A stretch of DNA of 38,070 nucleotides from Pseudomonadota bacterium (GTDB lineage: Bacteria > Pseudomonadota > Alphaproteobacteria > Rhizobiales > Pleomorphomonadaceae): contig JAGSYV010000016.1 in the NCBI GenBank assembly GCA_018262505.1, positions 1-38,070 on the forward strand. Direction: 5' to 3'. Both the position numbers and the translations under genes were made by a program. The notes beneath the pieces are model-generated. The model was not told the origin of the DNA. It saw nothing but the letters and a program-made list of their open reading frames with translations, and did not search any database. Below, one piece after another: positions 1 to 9,507 of this stretch. Numbering within the stretch: the first letter of the stretch is position 1; every line of letters starts with the position of its first letter.

Positions 1-5
1 CCGTC

Positions 6-356
6 ATGGCGATCACCCGCATCGAGCCCGGCAAGCGCATGAGCAACGCCGTCATCCACAACAAGACCGTCTATCTCGCCGGTCAGATCGGCTCGCCGAA
101 GGGCGACGTCAAGTCGCAGGCCGCCGAGGCGCTGGCCGAGGTCGATCGTCTGCTCGCCGCCGCCGGCACCGACAAGACGCGTATCCTCCAGGCCATCGTG
201 TGGCTCGCCGATATGGCTGACTTTGCCGCCATGAACGAAGTATGGGAATCCTGGGTGGCACCCGGCAACACCCCGGCGCGCGCCACCGGCGAAGCCAAGT
301 TGGCCGCGCCGGAATACAAGGTTGAGTTCATCATCACGGCCGCGCTGGCGGATTGA
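6..356 (+). CDS. RidA/YjgF/UK114 family protein
   Basis: The 116-residue protein is about the usual length of a Rid domain and consists of that domain alone. Recognisable parts are the early strand-forming stretch VYLAGQIG (about residues 22-29) and the C-terminal PARATGEAKLA segment (about 90-100), where the family keeps an arginine that binds the substrate carboxylate. Members that have been studied deaminate reactive enamine/imine intermediates from PLP enzymes. This sequence departs from the classic RidA C-terminus, so it may belong to a less characterised Rid subgroup whose substrate is unknown. The ATG lies five bases from the window edge, so its ribosome binding site and upstream partner cannot be seen. 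A gap of about 220 bases separates it from the next gene. Confidence 0.85.
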   Translation: MAITRIEPGKRMSNAVIHNKTVYLAGQIGSPKGDVKSQAAEALAEVDRLLAAAGTDKTRILQAIVWLADMADFAAMNEVWESWVAPGNTPARATGEAKLAAPEYKVEFIITAALAD

Positions 357-436
357 TCCGGCACCAGCCAATCCAGATCTCCAAAGCGCCCGCTGATCCG
401 GCTCGACGCCCTTGAGCGGAAGCCGACCAATGCAGT

Positions 437-486
437 CTGGAGCGTTCTCTTCGGCCCGATGCCCACGGGCTCGGGGAACGCTCCAG
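437..486. repeat. 11-bp perfect inverted repeat with inner stem
   Basis: CTGGAGCGTTC at 437-447 is exactly repeated in reverse complement at 476-486. Between them, CGGCCCG and CGGGCT can form a second stem. It lies in the non-coding stretch between the RidA-family gene and the zntB-like gene. It lacks a T-run on either side, so it does not look like a standard intrinsic terminator. It may be a dispersed extragenic palindrome, an operator or an RNA stem. Confidence 0.6.
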
Positions 487-574
487 AAGCAACGGCCGCA
501 GTGGAAGAACGTCACTCCCGCATGCTATCAGGAAAATCGCGGTCCGCCGCGCCTGTGTCCGGAGTGTATGGCCC

Positions 575-1517
575 TTGCTCAACACCGAGATCCCCGGCTT
601 CGTCTGGGCCTATCGCTTTGATGCCGTTACTGGTGTCGGCCATCCCTTGCCGCCGACCGTGCAACGCGAGGATCTGATTGTCGAGGAGGGCTTCGTATGG
701 CTCCACCTGGCTCTCAGCGACGCCAGGGTGCCGAAATTTCTCGAAGGCTTTGTCGATCTCCCCGAAGCTGCGCGGGCGACATTGACCGATCGCGACAATC
801 ACGTGGTGCTTGTCTCCGACGATGGCGTGCTGCGACATCGGTTGGTTCCGTTTCGCAGCGTCCGAGCATCTGATCATCACCGCGCGGTTGCATCCCTTGC
901 GTTGCGTCGAAGCGGTGCGTCTCGCGGTTGATCGCGGCTTGGCCATCCATGGCGCGGTCGGTGTTTTCGCCGCTGTTGTCACCGAGTTTGAGAAGGTGGT
1001 GGATGCCCTTATCCACGAGATGGGGGACGAGCTTGATCGTATCGAAGACTATGTGTTCGAGACGGCGCCACGCGATGAGCGCCGCCGCCTGGGTCCAGTT
1101 CGGCGCACCGTCGTCCGGCTAAACCGCCAACTCCGGGCCTCTGTGGCGCTGTTCCGCCGCTATCAGCGGTGGGACGAACCCGATCCGCTGCCGACCGGCA
1201 CGATCGAGATGGCCGAAACACTTGCCGATTTGCTCGGCTCGGCATCCCAGGAAATGCAGGGCTTGCAGGATCGGGCCCGCCTTCTGCACGAAGAGATCGA
1301 TTCCAAGATCTCGTCCGAAACCAACCGTCACCTCTACATTCTCTCGATCATGACGGCCTTCCTGTTGCCGCCAACACTGGTGACCGGTTTCTTCGGTATG
1401 AACACCGGCGACCTGCCATTCGCGGGCGAGCACTTTGGTACGCTATTCGCATTTCTGTTGGGTGGGCTGTCGGTGTGGGGCGCCTGGTGGTTCCTGAAAA
1501 GGGTCGGCATCCTCTGA
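575..1517 (+). pseudogene. zntB: ZntB/CorA-type divalent cation transporter, frameshifted
   Basis: Two overlapping frames together spell one CorA/ZntB-type protein. The first part (TTG at 575, with GGAG about ten bases upstream) reads GFVWAYRFD...HPLPP through to DDGVL near 832. The second part continues from DIGWFRF at 834 in the next frame to the stop at 1517. The C-terminal part holds two membrane helices, with the family GMN signature as GMNTGDLPF in the loop between them, and ends in a short basic tail typical of the family. The frame change falls at 828-834 and equals one extra base or two missing bases; GVLCDIGW would be a natural unbroken reading. Intact family members form pentameric channels or transporters for zinc or magnesium. 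As read here no full-length product is made. The TTG at 810 that opens the second frame has no family-like N-terminus. It is either a pseudogene or a sequence error. Confidence 0.8.
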
Positions 1518-1562
1518 AGTGGAGCCGATCGCCCCCAAGCAGACCGGGAAAACTACTATCAA

Positions 1563-1605
1563 CAGAGAAAACTCCCGGCAGTTTGAATTTTCCGGGAGTT
1601 CTCTG
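1563..1605 (-). terminator. Intrinsic terminator at the end of the sugar operon
   Basis: AACTCCCGG (1570-1578) pairs perfectly with CCGGGAGTT (1592-1600). CAGAG (1563-1567) and CTCTG (1601-1605) extend the stem past a two-base bulge. Read on the minus strand the hairpin is followed by a T-rich stretch that includes TTTT. It lies 17 bases past the stop codon of the ATPase gene. Confidence 0.6.
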
Positions 1606-1621
1606 GGAAACACGGTGTCCG

Positions 1622-2731
1622 TTACTCGGCGGCCCGGGCGAGCGGCATGCGGGGGAAGGCGACACCATTCTCGTCGAAAAGATGCAGTCGCTCGGCCGGT
1701 GCCGTCACGGTCAACGTTTGCCCCTTGGCAATGTCCACGTCGCCATCGATCTTCACGGTGATCGGTTCGGGCAGACCGGTGTCGAGATACACCAAGGTCA
1801 CTTCGCCGAGCTTCTCGACGATCGACACCGTACCGGTAAAGAGACCCGGTCCGTCTGTCGGGGTGAGATCTTCAGGCCGCACGCCGAACGTTGCCTTGGC
1901 GTCGAGGTAGGTTGCGGCGACCGTGGCATTCACCGTAACCGGGTTGCCGGTTTCCGGCTGCACCGTCGCCGGCGAGCCAGTACTGGCAATGGTGGCCGAC
2001 ACGATGTTCATGGCCGGCGAGCCGATGAAGCGGGCGACGAACAGGTTGTCTGGCCTGTGATAAAGTTCCATCGGCGTGCCGACTTGCTCCACCACGCCAT
2101 AGTTGAGCACCACGATACGATCGGCCAGCGTCATCGCTTCCACCTGATCGTGGGTGACGTAGATCATGGTGGTGTCCGCCATGCGCTCATGCAGCTTGGC
2201 GATCTCAAGGCGTGTCGCAACGCGCAGTGCGGCGTCGAGATTGGAGAGCGGCTCGTCGAACAGGAAGACCTGGGGATCGCGAACGATGGCACGGCCGATG
2301 GCAACGCGCTGTCGCTGACCGCCGGAGAGTTGCTTGGGCAGGCGATCAAGATAGGGCGTGATCTGTAGCATCTCCGCCGCCTGCCGCACCCGCTGCTCCT
2401 GCTCGCCCGCGGACGTCTTGGCGAGCTTCAGGCCGAAAGCCATGTTCTCGTAGACGGTCATGTGGGGATAGAGAGCATAGCTCTGGAATACCATGGCGAT
2501 GCCGCGCTTGGAGGGCGGCAGCGTGTTGACGACGGTGCCGCCGATCTCGAGCGTACCCTCGGTGATGTCCTCGAGGCCGGCAATGAGCCGCAGAAGCGTC
2601 GACTTGCCGCAGCCGGAAGGGCCGACGAAGACGACGAATTCGCCGGACTTGATGTCGAGGTCGATGCCGTGCAGCACCTGCACGGCACCATAGGCCTTTT
2701 TGACTTGCTTGAGTTTCAGTCCGGCTGACAT
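1622..2731 (-). CDS. ABC sugar transporter ATP-binding protein (MalK/UgpC/ThuK type)
   Basis: This 369-residue protein is the energising ATPase of the sugar importer encoded by the genes upstream of it in the operon. It shows Walker A GPSGCGKST at 37-45, signature LSGGQ at 135-139, Walker B FLFDEP at 156-161 and the switch histidine in THDQVEA at about 194. A C-terminal TOBE-like extension (from about 230, including FGVRPEDLTPTDG) is typical of the MalK/CUT1 group. I chose the ATG at 2731 because GGGAGGAG stands seven bases upstream and homology begins there; the frame is open for 32 more codons without a good site. It is the last gene of the operon and is followed by a hairpin terminator. 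Automatic pipelines often name such proteins UgpC, but the context points to an alpha-glucoside rather than glycerol phosphate. Confidence 0.93.
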   Translation of the reverse strand: MSAGLKLKQVKKAYGAVQVLHGIDLDIKSGEFVVFVGPSGCGKSTLLRLIAGLEDITEGTLEIGGTVVNTLPPSKRGIAMVFQSYALYPHMTVYENMAFGLKLAKTSAGEQEQRVRQAAEMLQITPYLDRLPKQLSGGQRQRVAIGRAIVRDPQVFLFDEPLSNLDAALRVATRLEIAKLHERMADTTMIYVTHDQVEAMTLADRIVVLNYGVVEQVGTPMELYHRPDNLFVARFIGSPAMNIVSATIASTGSPATVQPETGNPVTVNATVAATYLDAKATFGVRPEDLTPTDGPGLFTGTVSIVEKLGEVTLVYLDTGLPEPITVKIDGDVDIAKGQTLTVTAPAERLHLFDENGVAFPRMPLARAAE

Positions 2732-2823
2732 GCGCAACTCCTCCCGCGATTCCGAAGGGTTCTCCCAAACCCGGTTCCAGGAACCCGGCTGGCCCGCAAC
2801 GGCCGGCCGGGCTTTTGTTCCGA

Positions 2824-4485
2824 TCATTTCATCTTGGCGAAAAAGGCACTTTCGGCGGGCAACGTCACCATGCCCTCGACCACCCTTGACGCAAATCCCA
2901 CGTCGGGGACCGCCGCCACGGAAAGGCCCGCCGGGACAGGGAATCCCGCGCCGGTGGGACCGAAATTGAAGACGCAGAGGACTTTCTCATCCCCCGCTTG
3001 GCGCAGGAAAGCGAGAACATGGCCGTCCGACGCCAGGAAACTCAGTGATCCCTTAGTCAGTGCCCGGCTCGTCTTGCGCCAGGCGATCATCGCCTTGTAG
3101 AGCTCGTACTGGCTCTCCGACTTGCCGACCTGTTGGTCGACCGATTTGGCGAGATGGGCCTGAGGCACCGGCAGCCAGGGCTTGGCCGTGGAGAAGCCGG
3201 CATTCGGGGCCTCGGCTTCCCACACCATGGGCGTACGGCAGCCGTCGCGCCCCTTGAACTCCGGCCAGAAGCGGATGCCGTAGGGATCGACCAGATCCTC
3301 GAAGGCAAGGTCCGCTTCGGTGAGGCCGAGTTCGTCCCCTTCATAGATGCAGACCGAGCCACGCAGGCTGAGGTGGAGCGCGGCCATCAGTTTGTCCCGC
3401 TGCGCGGGGTTCTGCGCGAAGGGCAGGAAGCGTGTCGCATAGCGGACGACGTCGTGGTTGGACAACGCCCAGCAAGGCCATGCGTCGCCGGCTTGCGCTT
3501 CGAAGGTCTTCAGCGTCTTTTCCACATAGGCCCGCGTCGGCTCGCCGCCCAGAAGATCGAACGTATAGCTCATGTGCAGCTTGTCGCCGCCCGAGGTGTA
3601 GGCAATCATCGTCTTGAGCGAACGGTCACCGTCGCCAATCTCGCCCACGGTGGTCGAGCCGGGATACTGGTCAAGCAACTGGCGCATCCGCTTCAGGAAC
3701 TCGAGATTCTCCGGCTGGCTCTTGTCATAGATGTGGTCCTGCCGAAGATAGGGATTGACCCGCGGCGCATCGATGGCGTCGACCGGTCGGGTCTGTGGCG
3801 GGTTGGGACGAAGCTGCTCGTCGTGAAAGTAGAAGTTCACGGTGTCGAGCCGGAAGCCGTCGACACCGAGGTCAAGCCAGAACTTCAGCACATCAAGTAA
3901 CGCGTCCTGTACCGCCGGGGCATGAAAATTGAGGTCGGGCTGGCTGGTCAGGAAGTTATGCAGGTAATACTGGCAGCGACGAGTATCCCATTCCCAAGCC
4001 GAGCCGCCGAACACCGACAACCAGTTGTTGGGCGGCGTGCCGTCCGGCTTGGAGTCCGCCCAGACGTACCAGTCCGCCTTGGGGTTGATCTGGTCGTGCC
4101 GGCTTTGCGAGAACCACGGATGCTGATCGGACGTGTGGCTCAGCACCTGATCGATGATCACCTTGATGCCGCGCCGATGCGCTTCGGCAACCATTTTGCG
4201 GAAGTCGTCGAGCGAGCCGAAGATCGGGTCGATATCGCAATAGTCGGAAACGTCATAGCCGAAATCCTTCATCGGCGACTTGAAGAAGGGCGACAGCCAG
4301 ACGGCATCGACGCCGAGATCTTCGAGATAGCCGAGGCGGGCCGTGATGCCGGCCAGATCGCCGATGCCGTCGCTGTTGGAATCCTGGAATGAGCGCGGGT
4401 AGATCTGATAGATCACCGCGCCACGCCACCAGTCTGGATCGGAGGCTCGGTAGAGAGTCGCGGCGGCTTGGTCAGGCATATTCAT
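2824..4485 (-). CDS. Glycoside hydrolase family 13 alpha-glucosidase
   Basis: The 553-residue protein is a cytoplasmic GH13 enzyme without a signal peptide. WWRGAVIYQIYPRSF (about residues 19-33) opens the barrel as in oligo-1,6-glucosidase and alpha-glucosidase relatives. Conserved regions follow: DQVLSHTSD at 112-120, FRLD with the nucleophile Asp214, GEIGD with the acid/base Glu282, and SNHD with Asp345. YEGDELGL at 381-388 is also family-typical. It lies inside the transporter operon, so it very likely splits the imported disaccharide (maltose, sucrose, trehalose or another alpha-glucoside) into hexoses. The start at 4485 fits the usual distance to the first motif. An in-frame TTG at 4608, preceded by AGGAAGG overlapping the stop of the permease gene, would add 41 residues and cannot be excluded. 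Confidence 0.93.
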   Translation of the reverse strand: MNMPDQAAATLYRASDPDWWRGAVIYQIYPRSFQDSNSDGIGDLAGITARLGYLEDLGVDAVWLSPFFKSPMKDFGYDVSDYCDIDPIFGSLDDFRKMVAEAHRRGIKVIIDQVLSHTSDQHPWFSQSRHDQINPKADWYVWADSKPDGTPPNNWLSVFGGSAWEWDTRRCQYYLHNFLTSQPDLNFHAPAVQDALLDVLKFWLDLGVDGFRLDTVNFYFHDEQLRPNPPQTRPVDAIDAPRVNPYLRQDHIYDKSQPENLEFLKRMRQLLDQYPGSTTVGEIGDGDRSLKTMIAYTSGGDKLHMSYTFDLLGGEPTRAYVEKTLKTFEAQAGDAWPCWALSNHDVVRYATRFLPFAQNPAQRDKLMAALHLSLRGSVCIYEGDELGLTEADLAFEDLVDPYGIRFWPEFKGRDGCRTPMVWEAEAPNAGFSTAKPWLPVPQAHLAKSVDQQVGKSESQYELYKAMIAWRKTSRALTKGSLSFLASDGHVLAFLRQAGDEKVLCVFNFGPTGAGFPVPAGLSVAAVPDVGFASRVVEGMVTLPAESAFFAKMK

Positions 4486-4615
4486 CGTCGACAGGTCTTT
4501 CTCTTCATCGATGCCGGCGGGGAGGGCGTCGGCATGGTCCGTGTCGTGGAGCGACGCTGCGGGCGCAAAGCGGGTTTCGCCGCTTCGCTTCCTTTTGGAA
4601 GATCGCAACCCCTTC

Positions 4616-5446
4616 CTAGCCCTTGACGCCGCCGGCCGTCAGCCCCTGCACGATCTTGCGCTGGAAAATCAGCACCAGAACGACGAGTGGAACGGTAACG
4701 ATCACCGATGCCGCCATGATGCGACCCCAGGGAATCTCGTACTGGCTTGCTCCTGACAGGAGCGCGATGGCGACCGGCACCGTGCGCGTCTCGTTGGAAG
4801 AGGTGAAGGTCAAGGCGAACAGGAACTCGTTCCACGCCGCGATAAAGGCCAAAAGGCCCGTCGTCACCAGGGCCGGCCACATCAGCGGCATGAACACCTT
4901 GGTGATGATGATCCACGGGCTGGCGCCGTCGACGATTGCCGCCTCTTCGATCTCCATCGGCAGGTCCCGCATGAAGGTGGTGAGAACCCAGACCGTGAAG
5001 GGCAGGGTGAAGATCGTGTAGGAGAAGATCAGCGCGAAGGGCGTGTTGAACAGGCCGAAGGCCCGCACAAGCTCGAATAGCCCGGCCAGCACGGCGATCT
5101 GCGGAAACATCGACACGGCGAGGATGGTCATCAGGAGCAGGCCGCGGCCGCGGAAGCTGACGCGGGCCAGCGCAAAGGCGGCGGTTACCGCGAGAAACAG
5201 CGCCAGCACCACCACCGACGTCGCCACCAGGATCGAGTTGCCGAGGTTGCGGACGAACACGCCGGTTGTCAGCACCGAGACATAGTTGTCGAGGCTGAAG
5301 TGGACCGGCAGGTAGTTGACCTCGAACAGCGCCGTACCGGATTTGAAGCTCGTCAGGATCGCGTAGTAGAACGGAAAGATCGAGACGAAGACGATCACTG
5401 CCACCAGCAGGTAGAAGGCAGAGGTTTTGGTGTAGGACCAGAGCAT
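4616..5446 (-). CDS. Sugar ABC transporter permease (MalG-type)
   Basis: This 276-residue inner-membrane protein has about six hydrophobic segments. The permease loop EEAAIVDGASPWIIITKVFMP (starting near residue 167), an EAA motif, docks on the ATPase. The short cytoplasmic N-terminus and length match the second permease (MalG/ThuG/AglG) of CUT1 importers. Its ATG overlaps the TGA of the preceding permease gene by one base (TGATG at 5444-5448), so the two are probably translationally coupled, giving equal amounts of the two halves of the channel. A much longer open frame extends upstream in this frame, but it is a shadow of the other permease gene. Confidence 0.92.
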   Translation of the reverse strand: MLWSYTKTSAFYLLVAVIVFVSIFPFYYAILTSFKSGTALFEVNYLPVHFSLDNYVSVLTTGVFVRNLGNSILVATSVVVLALFLAVTAAFALARVSFRGRGLLLMTILAVSMFPQIAVLAGLFELVRAFGLFNTPFALIFSYTIFTLPFTVWVLTTFMRDLPMEIEEAAIVDGASPWIIITKVFMPLMWPALVTTGLLAFIAAWNEFLFALTFTSSNETRTVPVAIALLSGASQYEIPWGRIMAASVIVTVPLVVLVLIFQRKIVQGLTAGGVKG

Positions 5447-6438
5447 CACCGATCTCCCCCGTCGAATCGCACCTTGCCGAGCCAGATGTAGAGGATAGTC
5501 ATCAGGGCGATGATCAGGAACAGCATGGTCGACTGCGCCGAGCCGTAGGCGAACTTGTCGAAGTCGATCAGGTTCTCGCGGGCCAGAACGGAGATAGTCT
5601 TGGTTTGCGCGCTGTTGGGCGTCAACACATAGATCAGGTCGAAAATGCGCATGGCGTCGAGCAGACGGAAGATTACCGCCACCATCAGCGCCGGCCGGAC
5701 CAGCGGCAGTGTCACCCGCCAGAAGGTCCTGACGGGATGAACGCCATCGATGGCTGCCGCCTCGTAGATGTCGCGCGGGATCATCTGCAGACCGGCAAGG
5801 ATGAGAAGCGCCATGAAGGGGGTCGTCTTCCAGACGTCGACGATCAGCACGGCGATCATCGCCGTGTCCGACGAGGCGGTCCAGGCAATCTTGTGGTCGA
5901 TGAGGCCCAGCATCATCAGCATGTCGTTGATGATGCCGAACTGGTCGTTCAGCATCCAGCTCCACATCCGCGCTGACACGATGGTCGGGATCGCCCAGGG
6001 AATGAGGATGGCGGCGCGCACGAGGCCGCGCCCCTTGAACTCGGCGTTGAGCACCAGCGCCACGACCGTGCCGAGAATGGTTTCGAGCGCCACCGAGAGC
6101 ACCGCGAACCGAACCGTATTCCAGACCGCGTTCCACCAGGCGGGATCGGAGAGGAGGCCGGACCAGATGACGCGGCCGCTCTTCAGGACCGTCCAACTCA
6201 GGTAGTTCTTGAAACCGACCAACTCGGCGCCATCGAGATTGGTCAGTGAGGCGTTGGTGAACGAGAAATAGATGGTCCTGAGAAGCGGCCATCCGGCAAC
6301 AATGGCGAGAGCAACCAGCATTGGCACCAGGAACCAGCCGGCTGCCCTGAGGCGCTGGCGCATCAGTTCGGACCTCACCCGTTTAGGGTGCCCCGGGCCG
6401 GTCGGCATGATCCGGATCGTCGAATGTGTGGAGGCCAT
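5446..6438 (-). CDS. Sugar ABC transporter permease (MalF-type)
   Basis: The 330-residue inner-membrane protein is the first permease of the importer. After a hydrophilic N-terminus the helix FLVPMLVALAIVAGWPLL begins near residue 36. A larger periplasmic loop follows, as is usual for MalF-type partners. The EAA loop reads EAAAIDGVHPVRTFWRVTLP in the C-terminal third. I chose the ATG at 6438 because AGGA stands about eight bases upstream; an in-frame ATG at 6462 lacks a site. The stretch ARMWSWMLNDQFGIIND resembles permeases of the rhizobial trehalose/maltose system (ThuF), which guides the guess about substrate, but I could not run a comparison. Confidence 0.9.
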   Translation of the reverse strand: MASTHSTIRIMPTGPGHPKRVRSELMRQRLRAAGWFLVPMLVALAIVAGWPLLRTIYFSFTNASLTNLDGAELVGFKNYLSWTVLKSGRVIWSGLLSDPAWWNAVWNTVRFAVLSVALETILGTVVALVLNAEFKGRGLVRAAILIPWAIPTIVSARMWSWMLNDQFGIINDMLMMLGLIDHKIAWTASSDTAMIAVLIVDVWKTTPFMALLILAGLQMIPRDIYEAAAIDGVHPVRTFWRVTLPLVRPALMVAVIFRLLDAMRIFDLIYVLTPNSAQTKTISVLARENLIDFDKFAYGSAQSTMLFLIIALMTILYIWLGKVRFDGGDR

Positions 6439-6604
6439 GGCAATTCCTGCGATGGAGGGCATCGGTCCGCCGCGGCGGCACCGGTCACGCGCAGTCCGGA
6501 AACAGAGGGACGTCCGACAGCTGCCTCGTCGGCTGAAAAGCTCTGGCGGCTTTCAACTCGAAATCCACAAGACGGGCAGGGCGGAACGAGCCGCTCCGGA
6601 AGGA

Positions 6605-6645
6605 TCCGGCCGCCCGAGCGTCCAAGACGACGTCGGGCGGCCGGA
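6605..6645 (-). other. Intercistronic stem-loop behind the binding-protein gene
   Basis: CCGGCCGCCCGA (6606-6617) pairs perfectly with TCGGGCGGCCGG (6633-6644), and 6605/6645 add one more pair around a 15-base loop. It stands a few bases past the stop of the binding-protein gene and about 170 bases before the first permease. Stem-loops in this place are well known in binding-protein operons (malE-malF), where they shield the upstream message from decay or partly terminate transcription, so the binding protein is made in excess. No T-run follows, so RNA stabilisation is likelier than termination. Confidence 0.7.
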
Positions 6646-6657
6646 GAGTGGCGCGGC

Positions 6658-7923
<1,266 letters not shown>

Positions 7924-7990
7924 CAAGTCCTCCCTTGAATGCGGCACTTCTCCCGAATGCCGCACTGGGTGCGAAGCGCCTGGAATCCCC

Positions 7991-8002
7991 CAAAGCGCTT
8001 TG
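7991..8002. promoter_or_regulatory. LacI-type operator, proximal
   Basis: CAAAGCGCTTTG is a perfect 12-base palindrome with the AANCGNTT core of LacI/GalR-family operators. It begins just downstream of the predicted start of transcription of the sugar operon, a place where a bound repressor blocks RNA polymerase. Confidence 0.75.
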
Positions 8003-8011
8003 AACGAGGGG

Positions 8012-8040
8012 ATCATCCTTGAAAGGAAAGTTCCTGTCAA
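8012..8040 (-). promoter_or_regulatory. Sigma-70-type promoter of the sugar operon
   Basis: On the minus strand, TTGACA (8040-8035, perfect -35) is followed after exactly 17 bases by GATGAT (8017-8012, four of six matches to the -10). Transcription would start near 8005, giving an 82-base leader. One LacI-type palindrome lies just inside the transcript and another just upstream of the -35 element. Confidence 0.65.
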
Positions 8041-8048
8041 CTGGTCAA

Positions 8049-8062
8049 TGTAACCGTTTGCA
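8049..8062. promoter_or_regulatory. LacI-type operator, distal
   Basis: TGTAACCGTTTGCA matches the pattern TGNAANCGNTTNCA seen in many LacI-family operators, although the arms are only partly symmetric. It sits upstream of the -35 element. Its centre is about 59 bases from the centre of the proximal palindrome, so a tetrameric regulator could bridge the two, or it could serve autoregulation of the divergent regulator gene. Confidence 0.5.
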
Positions 8063-8234
8063 GGAAGGGTTTGGACCGCCTGGATGGCAGCTCGAGCCAT
8101 GCCGATCCTTTGAGCAGGGTGGTCAATGGGGTGTAACAGTATCGCTACAAATGGTAAGGCTCGCTCATCGGCGTCGGCTCCAGGCTTCCGGGGGGAAGAA
8201 CGAGACGACCGTCCGATGACGACGGAAAGTGATA

Positions 8235-9212
8235 ATGAATCTTAAGGAATTGGCTGCCGAGCTGCGTCTGTCGCAGACGACTGTCAGTCGTGCGCTCAAC
8301 GGATATCCCGAGGTCAGCGAGAAAACGCGCGAAATCGTGCTCGCCGCTGCGCAACGTTTCGGATATCGGCCGAGCCCGGCGGCTCGGCGCCTTGCAACCG
8401 GGCGTGCTCACGCTTTGGGCGTTGTATTCAATGCCGAGCGAAACGCGTTCATGGATCCGCTTTTCGTCGAATATCTCGCCGGCGTTGCCGAGACCAGCGC
8501 CAAGGAGGGGTTCGATATTCTCATCAGTCCGTCGACGCCGCGTGACGAGATTGTCAGCTTCGGCCGGCTGGCCCGCGACGGCACCGTCGATGTGATCATC
8601 CTGTCGGCACCGCAGGTTACCGACGCGCGCATTGCCCTGCTGAGCGAGTTGGAATTCCCCTTCGTCGTGCATGGCCGCCCGCCGGAACCGGCCGGGGTCT
8701 CCTATATTGATATCGACAATTTCGGCGCCTTCCAGCAGGCGACCAGCTTCCTGATCCAACTGGGGCACCGTCGCATCATGCTGATGAACGGTGAGGAACA
8801 CTTCACTTTTGCGCAGGATCGCTCGCGGGGCGCCGCCGTCGCTTTTGCCGCCGCCGGGCTGCCCGAGGGCTTGCTCGAAGAGCATTTCATGCCGATGACC
8901 GCCGAGAACGCCTATCGTTGCGCCCGTCAGGCGCTGGAAAGCGATGCGCGGCCGACGGCCATTTTATGCGGCTCCATTCTGGTGGCGCTCGGTGTGCTGC
9001 GCGCCGCCGCCGAACTCGGTCTCGAAGTGCCGCGCGACCTGTCGATCGTTGCCCATGACGACGAAATGCCCGCCTTCCCGGCCGACCAGTTCCACCCTCA
9101 GTTGACGACGACGCGGTCCTCGATCCGTGCTGCTGGTGCCCGCGTCGCCGAGATGGCGCTGGCCCGGGTGGCTGGGCAAAAGCCGGGCGCGGTCGCCGAG
9201 GTGTGCAACTGA
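8235..9212 (+). CDS. LacI-family transcriptional regulator of the sugar operon
   Basis: The 325-residue protein starts with the LacI helix-turn-helix and hinge. LKELAAELRLSQTTVSRALNG covers about residues 3-23, followed by VSEKTREIVLAAAQRFGYRPSPAARRLATGR. The rest is the periplasmic-binding-protein-like effector domain (ALGVVFNAERNAFMDPLF onward, with GHRRI near the middle). It is divergent from the sugar operon, and two LacI-type operators lie between them, so it almost certainly controls that operon in response to the sugar. I prefer the ATG at 8235, preceded by GGAAAG, to the GTG at 8229, which would leave only two or three bases of spacing. Confidence 0.9.
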   Translation: MNLKELAAELRLSQTTVSRALNGYPEVSEKTREIVLAAAQRFGYRPSPAARRLATGRAHALGVVFNAERNAFMDPLFVEYLAGVAETSAKEGFDILISPSTPRDEIVSFGRLARDGTVDVIILSAPQVTDARIALLSELEFPFVVHGRPPEPAGVSYIDIDNFGAFQQATSFLIQLGHRRIMLMNGEEHFTFAQDRSRGAAVAFAAAGLPEGLLEEHFMPMTAENAYRCARQALESDARPTAILCGSILVALGVLRAAAELGLEVPRDLSIVAHDDEMPAFPADQFHPQLTTTRSSIRAAGARVAEMALARVAGQKPGAVAEVCN

Positions 9213-9507
9213 TCGTCCGTGGATCGACGGCCGCCGCTCCCGAGAGAGCATGAGGCGGCGCGCGCCGAAGGTCGTGAACGGCGCCATTAGAATACAAAAC
9301 TAGTAGATAATAGATATTGTTAGCCGAGATTGACATTCGGCCAAAGCAAAACGGTCTCGACGGAAAGATTTTCTCTTTTCTCCTTTCGCAGGAGTGCGCG
9401 CTTTCTTGAGAGCATCGGGGGGGCTTGATACCGCTTCGTCAGTATCTCCGGTCAGGGGACCGGCAGAGAGGAAGCCGCGACGTTCATCGCGCACGAGGTG
9501 AGTTCAG
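9213..9507. other. Non-coding region upstream of cysD
   Basis: No gene is supported in these 295 bases. The left part holds GC-rich short inverted repeats that could end the regulator transcript. The middle (9290-9390) is AT-rich and probably contains the cysD promoter; TTGACA occurs at about 9330, but no convincing -10 follows at the right distance. CCGGTC (9448-9453) and GACCGG (9458-9463) form a perfect six-pair hairpin with a four-base loop in the presumed cysD leader. I do not recognise a known riboswitch here. Confidence 0.45.

Noticed and set aside
1169-2368. Plus-strand 399-codon frame across the zntB and ATPase genes
   Set aside because: It overlaps two well-supported genes on either strand and reads as His/Arg/Gly-rich shadow sequence.
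9213-9507. SAM-type or other riboswitch in front of the sulfate activation genes
   Set aside because: Only one short hairpin is visible, and I could not match any conserved core.
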